Source of the DNA: Zonotrichia leucophrys gambelii | Taxonomy: Eukaryota > Chordata > Aves > Passeriformes > Passerellidae | NCBI RefSeq assembly: GCF_028769735.1 | Contig: NC_088171.1 | Location: forward strand, 97,901,412 to 97,965,411 | Direction of reading: 5' to 3' | DNA length: 64,000 bases | In this document: positions 1 through 11,665 of the stretch, piece after piece | Layout: each line of letters begins with the position of its first letter | Position numbering within the stretch: position 1 is the first letter of the stretch | Notes under the pieces: model-generated | Told to the model about the DNA's origin: nothing | The model's input: only the letters and a program-made list of their open reading frames with translations | Database searches by the model: none | Made by a program: the position numbers and the translations under genes

Positions 1-3000
1 CAGCTGCTTCTTATTTGATCCTGCTGTGAACCATCTCAGGAGGCTAAATAGCAAAAGAAAAACAAAATGAAAAAGTGAGTAATTTTCTGCTGTGTCTGTT
101 TTTTTAGCAGCAATCAGATGTGCACCAGTGCAAGAAAGAGGAAAAGACCATATCTTTCCCATAGTAATTCTAATGTGACTGTTCAGTCAAACATAGCTAA
201 AGTAATAAGCAATAAATGGACCTTAAGTGTTTTGATGCCCAACTGCTTAAACTGGTTTTGAGCTAGAGTGATTGATGACTTTTTGAAAGGGAACTGTTGC
301 ACATTTAACATCAAGAAAAAATATTTATGTTACCCATTTTGTTTGTCTAGAGATCAAATTACTGCACTATTTTTAGTTCAGTATTAAACGAAGTATAACT
401 CTTGGTATGGATTCTTAGTAGAGCAATAGGAAATATGGTCTAAAAATAAAAAAAAATCTCCAAGAGAGAGATTATTTGGGTGAATAATACAAAAATCAAT
501 ATAGAAATATTTTTCAACTGAACATTAAAGTAAAAACTAATATTGTTATTTAATTTTCTTTCACAATAGTAGCAAGATGACATGGTTTTATTTCTTAATT
601 TTTTTTATTTTTATTTTTCCTTTCAGTGAAATCAACTTAATTACTATTGGAAGAAGGAGAATTAAGTTTCTCTGTTTTCCTTGGCTGATATTTTTCCATT
701 ATAGGAGCTTACAATAGGTTTTACTTTAATGGCTTTCCCGTGTGTCTGGGCTTTAAAGCTATAATTTAAAAAAATATCATCATAGGAAAAAACTGTTACA
801 TTAACTGGCCATTGAATTTAAACCAGTCTTGTTTTAGGTCTTCTCATAAAACAAATTGGATATTTAGAATTGTGTATTAGTGTCTGCTCCTTCTGAGTGA
901 GCCGCTGACTGGGAAGGACTCTGCCCTGTATCAGATGGAATTACATTGGCCTTGAATTTACACACACCTTGGCTTGAGCTGCTCTGTCAATCCATGATTC
1001 TGTGAAATTGTTTCATTCATTGATGGACACTCACTGGCTTTTATATATGGGGTCAGAAGACTGATGTCTGTCATTTTTCAGAATTCCTTGCATTTTATGC
1101 ACAGAACACAGAAGTTTATGAGCTAAGAGTTAATTACATATAGGTATTCTCAAACCAACCAAACAAACATTTTTTTAAATTGCACAAGTTAATTTTGTTA
1201 CTATACATGTGCTACTGCAGCATTGCCAAATAATTACCAAAAACCTGTTTGACAGCTTACGCACACCTTTTTAGGGGGGTGAGGACTGAAAACCAGTAGT
1301 TAGTATATTTTGAACATTCAGAATTTTTTTATATAGTTACCTGCACTTTGATTGCCCATATGAGTGTGCAAACTGATGTTTAATTTTGTTTCAATGTGAT
1401 GGTAAGTGTAAAAGATCGTTTATTCAATCCTAGATTACCCATGCTCTCAGGATTCAGGCATACATTTGGGAAGAATCAGGGGATAAATAATAAAAAAATG
1501 GCACAAGTTTCTGCCCTAAATTCACTTAAAAGGGACAGTGTATTAGTGTAACTAAAAGGGGTAGTGTACTCTGACATTTTTCAAGACTAGACAGTGACTA
1601 AGGTTCTCCAGGACTTTTACCTAAGAGATAGCTTTTCTTCCTCCTTAACATTTTCTCTGCCCTTAAAAATAAATATATATAAGAACGGGCTAAAAATATT
1701 ATTGGATAAGTAAGTATTTCTTATCATGGCTACTTTTTCCTAGCAGATGTTTTTAAGATAAATTTTGTAGCCAATACATGAATCTCTCTTTGCATTAACA
1801 ACAATAATCATGGAGATATTTCAATAAAGACTGTGCTTGCCTAAAAATAAGATCTCAACCTATTATGATATCAACTGGAATGAAAAAAAAAAAGATGCTA
1901 TAAGCAAAGATTCAGATGCATTCCTTTCTTTACACGAAATCCTATCTAGCTCGTTCATGTTATACTGTGGAATGAGAAGCATAGTTTTTCTGGTTCTCAG
2001 CAATTAAAGAATGAAATTACACATGTTCAATTAGAGGCAGACTTGTAGAGTCAAAATTCCTACATTATATCAGTATGTCCAAGAGAAGTGTGAGAAATTT
2101 TTTAATCTTCTGTGTGAAATCCAAGAAATCCACCATATCCAGGAATTTGGAACTGCACCAAAATTCTGTAGCCTTTAATCTGAAATGATTTATATATGCT
2201 TACTTGATTTACTTCTACTACCTAGAAGTAGCAAAGGGTTTATCTATTCCTCCTTATGTTACCTGAGTCAATACAGGTCATTATATTCCATTGGTGCTGG
2301 CATTATAATATAGTGTCAAGAAAGTACAAGCAGCAAAACTGAGATATTTATTTATCTCTCATGTCTATTTTCTTACTGCAAAGAAAAATCCCAGCCAGAC
2401 CAAGTGTTTGCAAACCAGTAGCACATTGCATGGCAGTCATGTGAAGCACCTTCCCTGGACCACAGCAATACTTAACAGTCCTCTGGAGACGCTTTCCTAT
2501 TGACATAAATTTGCAGGGTCTTTATCTCCCCACAATATTTTTTGACGGACTCAGCTTTTTTTTATCTTTTAAAGCCTTTTACTGTACCTTTGTTCAAGAA
2601 TAACTACTCATTCTGTTAGAGCACTTCAGTTTGAGGAGACTTTATTTTCATATAATTTATAAATGCAATAAATTCACACAAATAAAGATCTTAAAGCCTA
2701 TAAATGTTAGAGCTTCATTAAGCTGCATTTTTGAAGCCAGAAAAAGCCATTAAGTAATAAACAGAAAATGCCAACTTTTCTGTGACATTTCTAAAGCCTA
2801 TCAAAAGATTTGAATATTAAATGAAAGGTTAGATAAAGTTTTGTTTCATGAAGTTCTATTTTCTTCACTTTTCATGTATTCATAATACTCAATAGCGCAT
2901 AAAATCCAATGATTTCCTGTTTGGTTTTGTGTTTTGTTCTTCTGGACAAGACAATATATGAACAGATATATGCAAAAATTTTGCCAAATAATTTTCCTAC

Positions 3001-3660
3001 TTTTTGTAGAATGTATTGGCTATCATTTATTAAACATTATGCCTTTCTTTCTGTCTGTCTGTACAAACACATACCTTAACCTGCTACCAACATCTATGAG
3101 TCCGACCTGATTCCAGATTCTTTTTAGGCACTCACATGAGTTCTGGCTGGGGCAGGTCCATGCCTTTCACCTGGATTTTCTTGCTTACTAAGGTAGGTTT
3201 TTATCTCTAATATTCCTACATTGCATATTTCAGTGCTTAATAAAGTAAAACAGTATTGAAATAAAATGGATTTCTGTCATTGTTCAGATATGGATTTTCA
3301 GTGTTCCTAACTGTGGAGCTGTTGTTAATGGCATCCTTTACTTCAGGCTTTAATTTGAGTTTTCCTCTTTAATTGTAGACAAACACTGAGTATAAGAGCA
3401 GTTAATAAAATCAGTAAATATATTTGATAGAAGTTGTGTTGAAAGCATTTCATGCCAGTTCTGCACATTATGCCAAATCTATACTTTTTGCAGAATACTA
3501 GACACAATCAAAAAACACCTGCCAACACCCTAGCTTTTTTCTCTAGATGAGGTCTGTTCCTACATTTTAGCAGTTAAATATCTTAGTTAGAAAAATGCTA
3601 CTTTAAAATGCTTAGATTAATTTCTACTTAAAATAATAATTTCCAGGAATGGTAGAGAAA

Positions 3661-3735
3661 CCATATATACAGCAGATATATAGATATATATGGTACATAT
3701 GTGTGTAATATGTATATATACACACCATATAAAGC
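3661..3735. repeat. TA/TG low-complexity tract
   Basis: An imperfect run of alternating T-A, with some T-G and C-A steps (such as tatatagatatatatgg and gtatatatacacac). It is a degenerate dinucleotide microsatellite with no coding content. Confidence 0.7.
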
Positions 3736-4894
3736 ATAATATTTATTCTTTTTTACATTAGAATTAATGCTGTTAACAGCTTGTGTATATGTAATTTTGC
3801 TGTATTAAGCCATTAGAGTCTTACTTTGGTTTTCCAAGATAAGGACAAAATATGTGTTTTGAGCAGAAAAAATTTGAAAAAAATTTGCAAAGAAACTTTT
3901 CTTCATGACTTCTGGCTGAGATTTAACTCAAATTGTTACTGTGATCGTGTGGTCAGGTCATGTATAAAACAGTAAATGGAGAAGGACAGTTACCAATTCA
4001 TAGCTAAAACTGTCTGTAAGTTTAAAGGCTACTTAAACTCAATTTTTTTTTTTCATTTTTTATCATATTACTAAGTAAAATAGACAATGAATTTGATGGA
4101 GAGAAAAGAAAAAAGAAAATAAAACATGCCTTACATCTTCAAGGCAAGCTGTCATGCAGAGTACTGTATCATTTTCATTTTAGGTATTAGTCTTGACAGG
4201 GTTTTCCCTTCTATCTCATTAGAGACAGAACAAACCTGCTGAGGTGCAAGATTTTGCATCTTATAATTCTGTCCTACAGGGAAGGAATGAAAAAGATCTC
4301 ATCAAAATGAAGATCCCTTGAAAATCAGTCCTGTGAAACTGATCTCCCACTGTTAATACTCAGTGCTAGGAGCGATGACATGTTACTGTATTTGCTTTTC
4401 TTTTAGCAAACGGCCTCCTGCATTCCCTAGGGATGCAACGGTGTTAGAAGGCTCCACCTATCCCAAAGCTTCTGACTTCCCTATCATCAGCCAATAGACA
4501 CAACCTTCTCTGCCTGCACATCTGTCTTGCCTTTCCTCTCCCTCTCTCAGTTTTAGTTTGTTCTTCCATTTACCTTTCTTTAGTGCCGGCCTGCAACTTA
4601 AGTCTGTTCTTGGTAGACACTTAACATTTATCCCAATTAAAAATTAAGTACATTGGCACCAGAGTTTTCTTGGTCATTTCCTAGACACTAGAACAATACT
4701 TGCTTTTACCTGGAAATTTTATTTTCATTGATGTGTAGGGTCAGGGCTTGGACTGAATGCTTCTCATGAACTTGCCTTGTAGTTTTCAACTACAAGAAAA
4801 CGAAGAATTTTAAGTGAATTTTCATTATAAGCTGAATACTCTGATCTGTAGCTCCAGAAAGTAACTGAACTTGTGGCGGCAGATCAAATAGAGA

Positions 4895-5065
4895 GCACTA
4901 ACATATGTATGTATATGTGTATATAAAGCATATCTCTATATATATATTTTTAGATAAATATTTATATGCACACACACATATCTATGTATCTACATCTTTT
5001 ATGTAAAACATTTATATATGCTATTTATAATATGTACACATATATATGTTTTGCATAACATATAT
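4895..5065. repeat. TA/CA-rich low-complexity tract
   Basis: A long stretch of interrupted TATATA, TGTATA and CACACACA blocks. It is a degenerate dinucleotide-rich region. Short open frames across it are artefacts of composition. Confidence 0.65.
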
Positions 5066-7370
5066 ACATATTTTAGGGCTCCTTGGTAGAATGAGGACTG
5101 GCCACATGGTTGTAGTTACAACAGGAGTTTTATTATTAAATAAATATTTTAACAGTGAACAAAGCTTATTTTTATGTACAGCAATAGTTAGAGTACTGTT
5201 GTAAAGAACTTTTGCCAATAAGTATAGTTTCAATTATGCAGAATTTCTAGTTAACTAGACTTTTAATCATTTGGATCCTCTACAGATTAGGTCAAAATTC
5301 TTAATAACCAGCCTATGAAACAATAATTTTAAAACTAGACTCAAAATATTCTTAACAAGAGTCACCATTTAGTCCTTGGAGACTGCCATTTTGGTGGAAG
5401 TGGTCTTTGTGTACTAAGATTTGCTGATAGGAAACCAGGACGATTTCCTTGAAAAGTTGTGTTTTATATATGAGAACATGGAATTTTGGGAGCTTGTCAT
5501 GGTAAAAGCTCCCACTAAATTATCGTGTTTTCATGTGATCATGTCATCACATGATTAGATCCTTACACTCACATTCTCTGGCCTTCCCATATGCAGTCAA
5601 CTGAGTTCACACAAAAGTGTGTATTTATGTCATTGCTACTACTGGTGTTCACTAAAGTGGTGATACATGAGGAGATTCTAGATCACTCTACAATTTTTAC
5701 ATTTTTGTGTTTCTTCGATGCTAAATTTGTATCCAAACTACTTTAATACATCTCTTTTATAGAGTAGTTTTATGATGTGTCTTCTGTCTTCAGAATATTT
5801 TGCTTGTGACAAATCAATAGTAAAATTTTTAAGATTGTTTCCAGAAAAATAAGTGTTTGTGTCAATGAATCACAGCAGCTTCAAATTTATTCTGGGTTAT
5901 GTGCATGTTCTGAAATAATTCCATTATCAACACGTATTTTTCTCCCTGATGTATGAAGGTGCATTTTTTTCCACTTTGATTTGTACTTTGTTCTTTATAC
6001 TAAAATGCTGGAGATTAGAATTTTTTGGATGTTTTAAAGCAAACACTTCATTTATAAGAGTAATTTGAAAAATATCAGTATATATTTTTCATGATCTTAG
6101 CTATTTTTTTCCCAAGAACTTTGTTTAATTTCCTGCTTCAGTTGGTCTCCCTTTAAAAGATAAATAGTACAGTAGGTGGGGGAGGGGGAATTTCACTTAA
6201 TATATGTAGCTTTTCAGTGATTTGAGATTGTCTGTCTTTGAAAATGGAGGTGTTGATGTGACTGGGAAATGCCTGCAGACATAAGGTCTAAGCCACACAG
6301 TGGACAAAGGGCAGCAAAATTACCTTGTGTAGTGGAAGGAATGGAACCACAATGGCCAAATGGCAGTAGAGTGCAAACACCGTGCAGCATCAGGGTTCTG
6401 AGATGCTCTTAACATTATGCTTGGACTCTGCTCCTGCAATGTGAGCTGCACACGCACAATTCTGTGTCACCACCCCGGGACCTGTACAGGATTAAGTAAT
6501 GATTATTAGTGTTGAGTTTTTTTGTTAATAATTTTGTATTCTGGTAACAACCTCTTGAGCCGTTCATTTGCAGCTCTTAGTAAACTAATCCAAATTTCTA
6601 GGCATCCAAACTGGTCATGTAATTGTCCATTTATGTATGATTCAGAATCAATAAAATTTTCTAGGATTAAACTTATACTTAACACTTTTGGATTTATGCT
6701 TTCTTGAAATGTCTTGCTGTCATTGTTAGATTTTTCTAAAAGTTCAGTGTTTATAATTATGAGAGGATCAATATAAAACTGAGATGAAATAATTTTTAAG
6801 TTTCATTAAAAAATTGCACTGTTTTCCAAAACATTTCTTATTAATGATTTTTCAAGGATATAAATCTCAGCTTTTGGCTACAATATAGTATTATGTGCTT
6901 TCTTATTAAAGTCCCAATGTAGAAATAAAGTGTGTCCCTGTGCAAAACAAGTAGTTCTTTATGTATTGCATTTAATAAGAAAACATGATAGTTTTGCATT
7001 ATATATTCTTGTACTCTGATATGTACTTCTCCAATGAGCAAAGATCCTCGGTCTGAAAACATACCTTGAATTGAATTGATCCCTCAAATGTCACTGTGAT
7101 GAGTATTGTGGGCATTGATTGCTATAGGAAAGGTTATTTTCCTAGTTTCTTCATGCAAATGCTTTTCAAAGTCGCTTGTCTCCTAAATAAGGGGCATGAC
7201 CTCAGCATCAGGGACATCTCTTGAACCATGCTTTTGCTAAAAGAAGTTACCACAACAGCTGTCAGTTATAGTCAGTATTGAATTTGCAATTCTTCTCTTT
7301 TTTGTTGTAGCAAAATAATTTTCAAAAGTAAAGTTCTGAAAGTTGTAATTTACTCCAAAATTGCCTAAAT

Positions 7371-7650
7371 GACACCACCCCACCCTTCCCGTGCCTTCTC
7401 TGTCCGTTCAATTTCACCCATTTCCCCTGGGGAATATTTGAAGTGACTCAGGTTTTGAAGCTTATGGTGAGAGAGCAGCTGAATCCTATTAGAAAACTGA
7501 CAAGCTGTTTGTCCGGACGGGATGCCTGTCAGAGCGGGTTTGTGCAATCACTGACATTTGGGCTAGGGAATGTGATGGAAGGTGATTGATGCGCGATCGC
7601 CACACTCGCTCTTCATTCTGCCCAGCGAGTCAACAACTTGTCAGTGGGGG
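7371..7650. promoter_or_regulatory. candidate conserved non-coding element
   Basis: This patch is unlike its surroundings. It carries about ten CpG dinucleotides in under 280 bp, including the motif gatgcgcgatcgcc near 7588, while the flanks have almost none. It also has GTGATTGATG and GCAATCACTGACA strings that resemble homeodomain or PBX/MEIS-type sites. No open frame or repeat explains it. Retained CpGs and mixed-complexity sequence in a gene desert are typical of enhancers, but this is inference from composition only. Confidence 0.25.
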
Positions 7651-8740
7651 AAAATAAGCATGTTATAGAGTAAGATGCTAGTCCCACAGATAAGCAGGAA
7701 GAATTTGGCTGTCACCTAAGGCAACTTTAGCCTTTAGGTAGGTGAATGAGATAATCACAGCTGGCAATTGCCTTATATTCAAGGAAGAAGCAGAGCCTTC
7801 TAAGAGAAGACTTTAAACTGATTTTATATTAGCAGTTACCGTCGTTTTCAGCAAGAGATTTCTTCAGGTAATTTGCAACTCAGGGTATAAAGGAAATGAG
7901 CTATATACTGTTGAATTAAAAAGGTTTTAAAGAAAATTGTGTGAATAGCTATATTAACTGAACTCAGCACTAGGATTTATATTTGAAAAAATCCTTTTAT
8001 TCATACAGTTTGTTAGCAAAGACAGTCCTCCTAAAGCACAAGTGATAAACAAGACTAATGGGAAGAACTGGAGGGTGAAGCAGCATACTTTGCACTTTCT
8101 TTGTATTTTGTAAAAAAATATGTGAAAGGTAAACAACTAACATTACTACTTGTATCTTTTTGGCTCATCCAAATATATTTCAATTATTCATTATGCATAA
8201 ATAACTGTAACTTTGCAGTGCTAAAGATGGTGTCAAAATAAAACTTCTTTGATTGCCAAAAATCAAACATTGACAGTTGGTCAGAAAGACACACAGAAAT
8301 ATTGATCTTTAATCACCTTGACTGTCCCAATGTTTTATAGAATATATGTTGCCTGTGTTTAAATACACTTATCCACCATTTGAATAGTTTAGGAAATGAT
8401 ATTTTTTAAAAATAATTCTTCAGAGGAGTATGAAAAATCTAAGATTTGGAATTTATGTGCTATTTTCTTCTATCTTCCTCATCATGTAAATTTTTACTTT
8501 AGGCAAAATCAGATTAATTTTCATTGTTACCCTGCTATGAATGTACAAATTAATATTTGGATGACAATCATTTCCTGGATGACTTAACAAGTGTGGGAAT
8601 GAAGACAAACCATTAAAAATACTTGATCATTTTAGCATCACAGGTAGATTTAGAATCAGCTTGCAGAGCTGCTGTTCCAGTCCATTGATGACTGCACAAT
8701 GTAATTTTCAATCTTCCACCTGGAAATAATAATTTAGTTT

Positions 8741-8746
8741 GGTATC
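8741..8746. repeat. target-site duplication, left copy (GGTATC)
   Basis: The six bases GGTATC immediately precede the TGTC terminus of the solo LTR. They recur immediately after its ACA terminus at 9444-9449. A 6-bp duplication is the usual size for class II (ERVK-like) endogenous retroviruses. Confidence 0.8.
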
Positions 8747-9147
8747 TGTCGGATCTCAATATCTCAGTCCTGAGATGCTGAGCCTCCGAGACCAGCTTAG
8801 GGGTCTCGGGAGTCCTGGAATGTTGCCAGAAGTGTCTGGTAGCTGGACTTTAACCCTACACAGGAGACGACAAGGATGAGGGCTTCACAGGGCCTCACCG
8901 GGGTGAAGGGTGGAAAGATTAGTTAATTAGAGAGTGAGACACAAGGTTTAGGATTTATGTACAGGGGGGTTTAGAGGAGTAAGATGGAGGAATTGGGGTG
9001 TGTCCTGTCCTTCTCCTTCTTCCTCCTCTCCTCCATCTTCTTTGGCCACGGTGGCACCTTTCTATTGGTTATTACTAAGAGTACACCGAGTTATAAGAAT
9101 AGATGGTATTGGGGAAAAATGATAAATATTGTATACGTAGCAAAGGG

Positions 9148-9154
9148 TATAAAG
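9148..9154 (+). promoter_or_regulatory. LTR TATA box
   Basis: TATAAAG inside the solo LTR, about 100 bp upstream of its AATAAA signal. This is the expected position for the U3 core promoter of a retroviral LTR. Whether it is still active cannot be told. Confidence 0.6.
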
Positions 9155-9251
9155 ATACGTGGCTGCCCGGGAGGGCAGAGACAGTGTGCCCATGGCTGAC
9201 TGCTGTGCAGATCTCTGTTCGGCTGAAAGAACATCTTTTAGATAAACAATT

Positions 9252-9257
9252 AATAAA
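9252..9257 (+). terminator. LTR polyadenylation signal AATAAA
   Basis: AATAAA in the R region of the solo LTR, following the TATA box by about 100 bp and preceding a GC-rich U5. The order supports the plus-strand orientation. Confidence 0.6.
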
Positions 9258-9443
9258 CATAAAACCAGAAAGAAGAACTGAAGCCTCTTCTCGTCCTTTG
9301 ATACGCGGGCTGCTTCAAGGCCACCTCCGGGCCACCTCCGGGCCTCCCAGGCCCCTCAAACAGCCGAGATAAACCCTGACATATTGGCGTCCCTGGACGG
9401 ACCACGAACCACCACAACCTTTCGGGGGGAGATAAACCGGACA

Positions 9444-9449
9444 GGTATC
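9444..9449. repeat. target-site duplication, right copy (GGTATC)
   Basis: Exact second copy of the six bases found at 8741-8746, directly abutting the LTR 3' end. Confidence 0.8.
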
Positions 9450-10327
9450 CCTCAGCTCCTGCTTTAAAAAAAAACAAGGTAAATTCATAATTTCAAATTT
9501 TTTCAAAGATAAAAATTGAAAATGGGTATAAAAACTGATGACTCTAGGAACTGTCTTCCCTCTCATGGAAAATAATCTTCCCATTGTCTTTTTCTAATTT
9601 TTTCAGCAAATTCTATTTGTAATAATATGTAACTTTCTGGAAGTAGGATTAAAAACTAAAAAAATTTTAAATCCCCAATAGGAAAAACTGTGTTATGCCC
9701 ATAGAACAATGCAGAAATATATGAAAAAAAAGACAAGTATAATATTCTAAAAAACATATAGGAATAGTACAGAATTAAAATTGTACTACTGAATAACAAA
9801 ACAACATAAATAAAATTTCTGTAATGATACATAACATTATTTGAATGAACTGTTTGTCTGGAGACAGGAAAATTGTGTGAACCTAAGAACCTACCCCTGA
9901 GGGAATATGTACGTACTATTTTTGCAACCTGTCAAAGCAATTAATTCTGGTTTTTTGTATCTTTCTTTTCATTTACTACTAGCTGTATGTTTCTGAGGAG
10001 CTATGCAGAGTAACATGTAACAAAAGAATTTTTTGGAACAAAATTGAGAATTATTACATCAGCCCATTAACATGGATTTATTAATTCAAAGTGTTACCTA
10101 TCCTACCTGTTAAGTGACAAGACGAAGCTCTCTTTGCTTGCTCAAGATGCAAAAAAAATTGCTCTGCTTGATAATTCACTTTCTTCAGTGCTGCAGGCTG
10201 AATATACCTGAGTATATTGATCACAGTTCCTGCAGACTTTGTTCAGAGGTCAGCCTCTTGTGAAATAGAAGAAACGAATTTCAAAGCAACTCAGGAAACA
10301 GCACTTGTATCTTAGGGGTGATATGAC
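9450..10327. other. unique AT-rich non-coding DNA
   Basis: No gene, recognised repeat or long frame is visible between the solo LTR and the poly(T) run that marks the retrocopy. Confidence 0.65.
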
Positions 10328-10615
10328 TTTTTTTTTTTTTTTTTTTTTGTAGTGCAAGATTTTATTGCACAGAAATTTGCATTGATGTTTTCATTAAGTT
10401 TTGACAAATGTCAGTTTAATTAAGGATTTAAAATACCATTGAAACACATTAACACAGTTTTTTGTAGCTTTGGATGGCATGCCATTTAGGAAAAGTAAGT
10501 AAAGGATATGAATGCAGCTTGGTTTTCCAACAGCTACAGCTAAGGGGGAAAGTATGTCCACAAGTTTTCTGGAACTGCTGAAAAATTCCTGAAGAACTTG
10601 AAGAATATCATGATG
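10328..10615 (-). pseudogene. poly(A)-tailed retrocopy of an unidentified mRNA 3' end
   Basis: Read on the minus strand, this segment ends in a run of 21 A (plus-strand T run 10328-10348). It is preceded 12 nt upstream by a perfect AATAAA signal (plus-strand TTTATT at 10361-10366). That arrangement is the hallmark of a reverse-transcribed, polyadenylated mRNA. A minus-strand open frame of about 85 codons covers 10394-10651, but it matches no protein I recognise and may be 3' UTR read by chance. The parent gene is unknown. The upstream end is uncertain and is placed where CR1-like sequence begins. No clear target-site duplication was found, which is expected if later insertions disturbed the site. 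Confidence 0.6.
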
Positions 10616-10665
10616 GTCACTGAGTCCTCCTCCTAACTCCACACAGGGCAACCTACATATTAAAC
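10616..10665 (-). mobile_element. CR1 LINE fragment, 3' side of LTR-split element
   Basis: This short segment, ending in catattaaac, joins naturally to the CR1 sequence resuming at 11240. If the intervening LTR and one copy of its 9-bp flanking repeat are removed, the text runs ...catattaaacaacgtgtctaagagc..., which reads like the reverse-oriented 3' region of CR1. The assignment of this small piece rests mostly on that join. Confidence 0.4.
10657..10665. repeat. 9-bp flanking repeat, left copy (ATATTAAAC)
   Basis: ATATTAAAC directly precedes the TG start of the second LTR and recurs exactly at 11240-11248 directly after its CA end. The repeat is longer than the 4-6 bp usual for retroviral integration, so part of the match may be chance in AT-rich DNA. 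Confidence 0.6.
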
Positions 10666-11239
10666 TGTTGCGGTGTGTTGCAATGTCCTGTTTTAAACTT
10701 CCGGGTCCCTTCCCAGATGTGCCTATGCCTCTCTCCCTTCCCCTCGCCCCCTTGCTGAGTGAGTCCTGTCAATCAGGCTTAAGATTCCAGCAAGGCGTCG
10801 TGTGATTGGTCCCTCAGGCCTGGGGGACATTGGATAGGTGTCCCTAGTCCCTTGAGACCCTGCCCCTTTCACCTGGTTGGTAGCTCACCTGTCCCCTCTC
10901 CTTCCCCTGTCCCGGAGCTTAAAAGGTTAATGAGACCATGCGGGCTCTATTCTGTTAGAAGCAGTTGCCCCGGTTCAGACCTCTGTAACCATGGAATAAA
11001 CATCTGGCAACCCTCCAGCAGAATCCTCTCCTTTCTTCTCTTCACCATCGCTAGAAGCTCTCTCTCCTGAGGTAAACGGTGTTCCTGATAAGCCTGGACT
11101 TGCACCAGTGCCCTGCTGCAATCTACAGCAGCCAAGGTATCTCTGGGGTAAAACACCACAGAAGCCGTCTTTGGCTCAGCAGCGAGGGTCACACTGACCC
11201 AGGCACAATCTAACTGGTTATATTGGGATTCATATTCCA
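10666..11239 (+). mobile_element. solo endogenous-retrovirus LTR inserted in a CR1
   Basis: A 574-bp GC-richer block with TG...CA ends and an exact 9-bp direct repeat on each side. Within it, AGCTTAAAAGG near 10917 is a TATA-like element, and AATAAA near 10995 is a polyadenylation signal followed by a pyrimidine-rich downstream region, so the U3-R-U5 order is on the plus strand. The element interrupts CR1-like sequence and is therefore younger than that CR1. Terminal inverted repeats beyond TG/CA are weak, so the right boundary is less certain than the left. Open frames inside it are not retroviral genes that I recognise. Confidence 0.65.
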
Positions 11240-11665
11240 ATATTAAACAACGTGTCTAAGAGCATTGCCCAAATGTTTCTTGAAAACTGACAGGCTTGAG
11301 GCCACGACCTCTCCCACAGGGAGCAGTTCCATTGCTTGATAATAAAGGCCTTTTTCCTAAAACCCAGTCTGAAATCCCCCGATTCAGCCTTAAAATTGCT
11401 TTATGTTCTGCTACCAGACACGAGAGGAAGTGATCAACACCTCCATCTTTGCTCCCCATCATGAGGAAATATTAGACACCAATGAGTTCTTGACTCCACC
11501 TGCTTTTCTGCAATCTGAACAGTCATACCCTCTACTTTAACCGTCTTTCTTGCCCATCTTGGGACATATTCCAATATTTTTTATATCCTGCTTATATTAT
11601 GTGGATTTCAACACTGAACACTTATTCAAAGTGGGGTTGAGTGTTTTGAGCAGCAGCAAAACTGA
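11240..11665 (-). mobile_element. CR1 LINE, reverse orientation, 5'-truncated
   Basis: The plus strand reads the complement of the CR1 3' region. Diagnostic strings include gtctaagagcattgccc near 11253, ggcctttttcctaaaaccc near 11347, catgaggaaatattagacac near 11460, and the later ttcaaagtggggttgag near 11625. The order matches reverse-oriented CR1 3'-UTR and ORF2-end sequence in birds. It is diverged, with several small indels, so it is old. Its 3' end lies to the left, beyond the LTR insertion. Confidence 0.75.

Larger units (their letters stand above)
1..8740. other. unique AT-rich non-coding DNA
   Basis: No frame here looks like a gene. The open frames are short and their compositions are those of translated AT-rich DNA. 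No LINE or LTR diagnostic sequence is recognised. Local low-complexity patches occur near 3.66-3.73 kb and 4.89-5.06 kb, and a CpG-bearing patch lies near 7.4-7.65 kb. Old diverged repeats could be hidden from reading by eye. Confidence 0.7.
8747..9443 (+). mobile_element. solo endogenous-retrovirus LTR, complete
   Basis: This 697-bp element begins TGTCGGA and ends CCGGACA, so its termini are short inverted repeats with the canonical TG...CA ends. A 6-bp GGTATC duplication flanks it on both sides. A TATA box (TATAAAG) lies at 9148-9154 and a polyadenylation signal (AATAAA) at 9252-9257, giving the expected U3-R-U5 order on the plus strand. The pyrimidine-rich string tccttctccttcttcctcc in U3 is shared in style with other passerine LTRs. 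No internal gag, pol or env remains, so this is a solo LTR left by recombination between two LTRs. A string near 9383 (ttggcgtccctgg) resembles a primer-binding site, so an alternative reading is an LTR ending near 9380 plus leader. The exact duplication favours the longer form. Confidence 0.85.

Noticed and set aside
4776..4796. 9-bp hairpin cttgtagtt/aactacaag
   Set aside because: Arms this short are expected by chance in 64 kb of AT-rich DNA. The same applies to those near 5530 and 42223.
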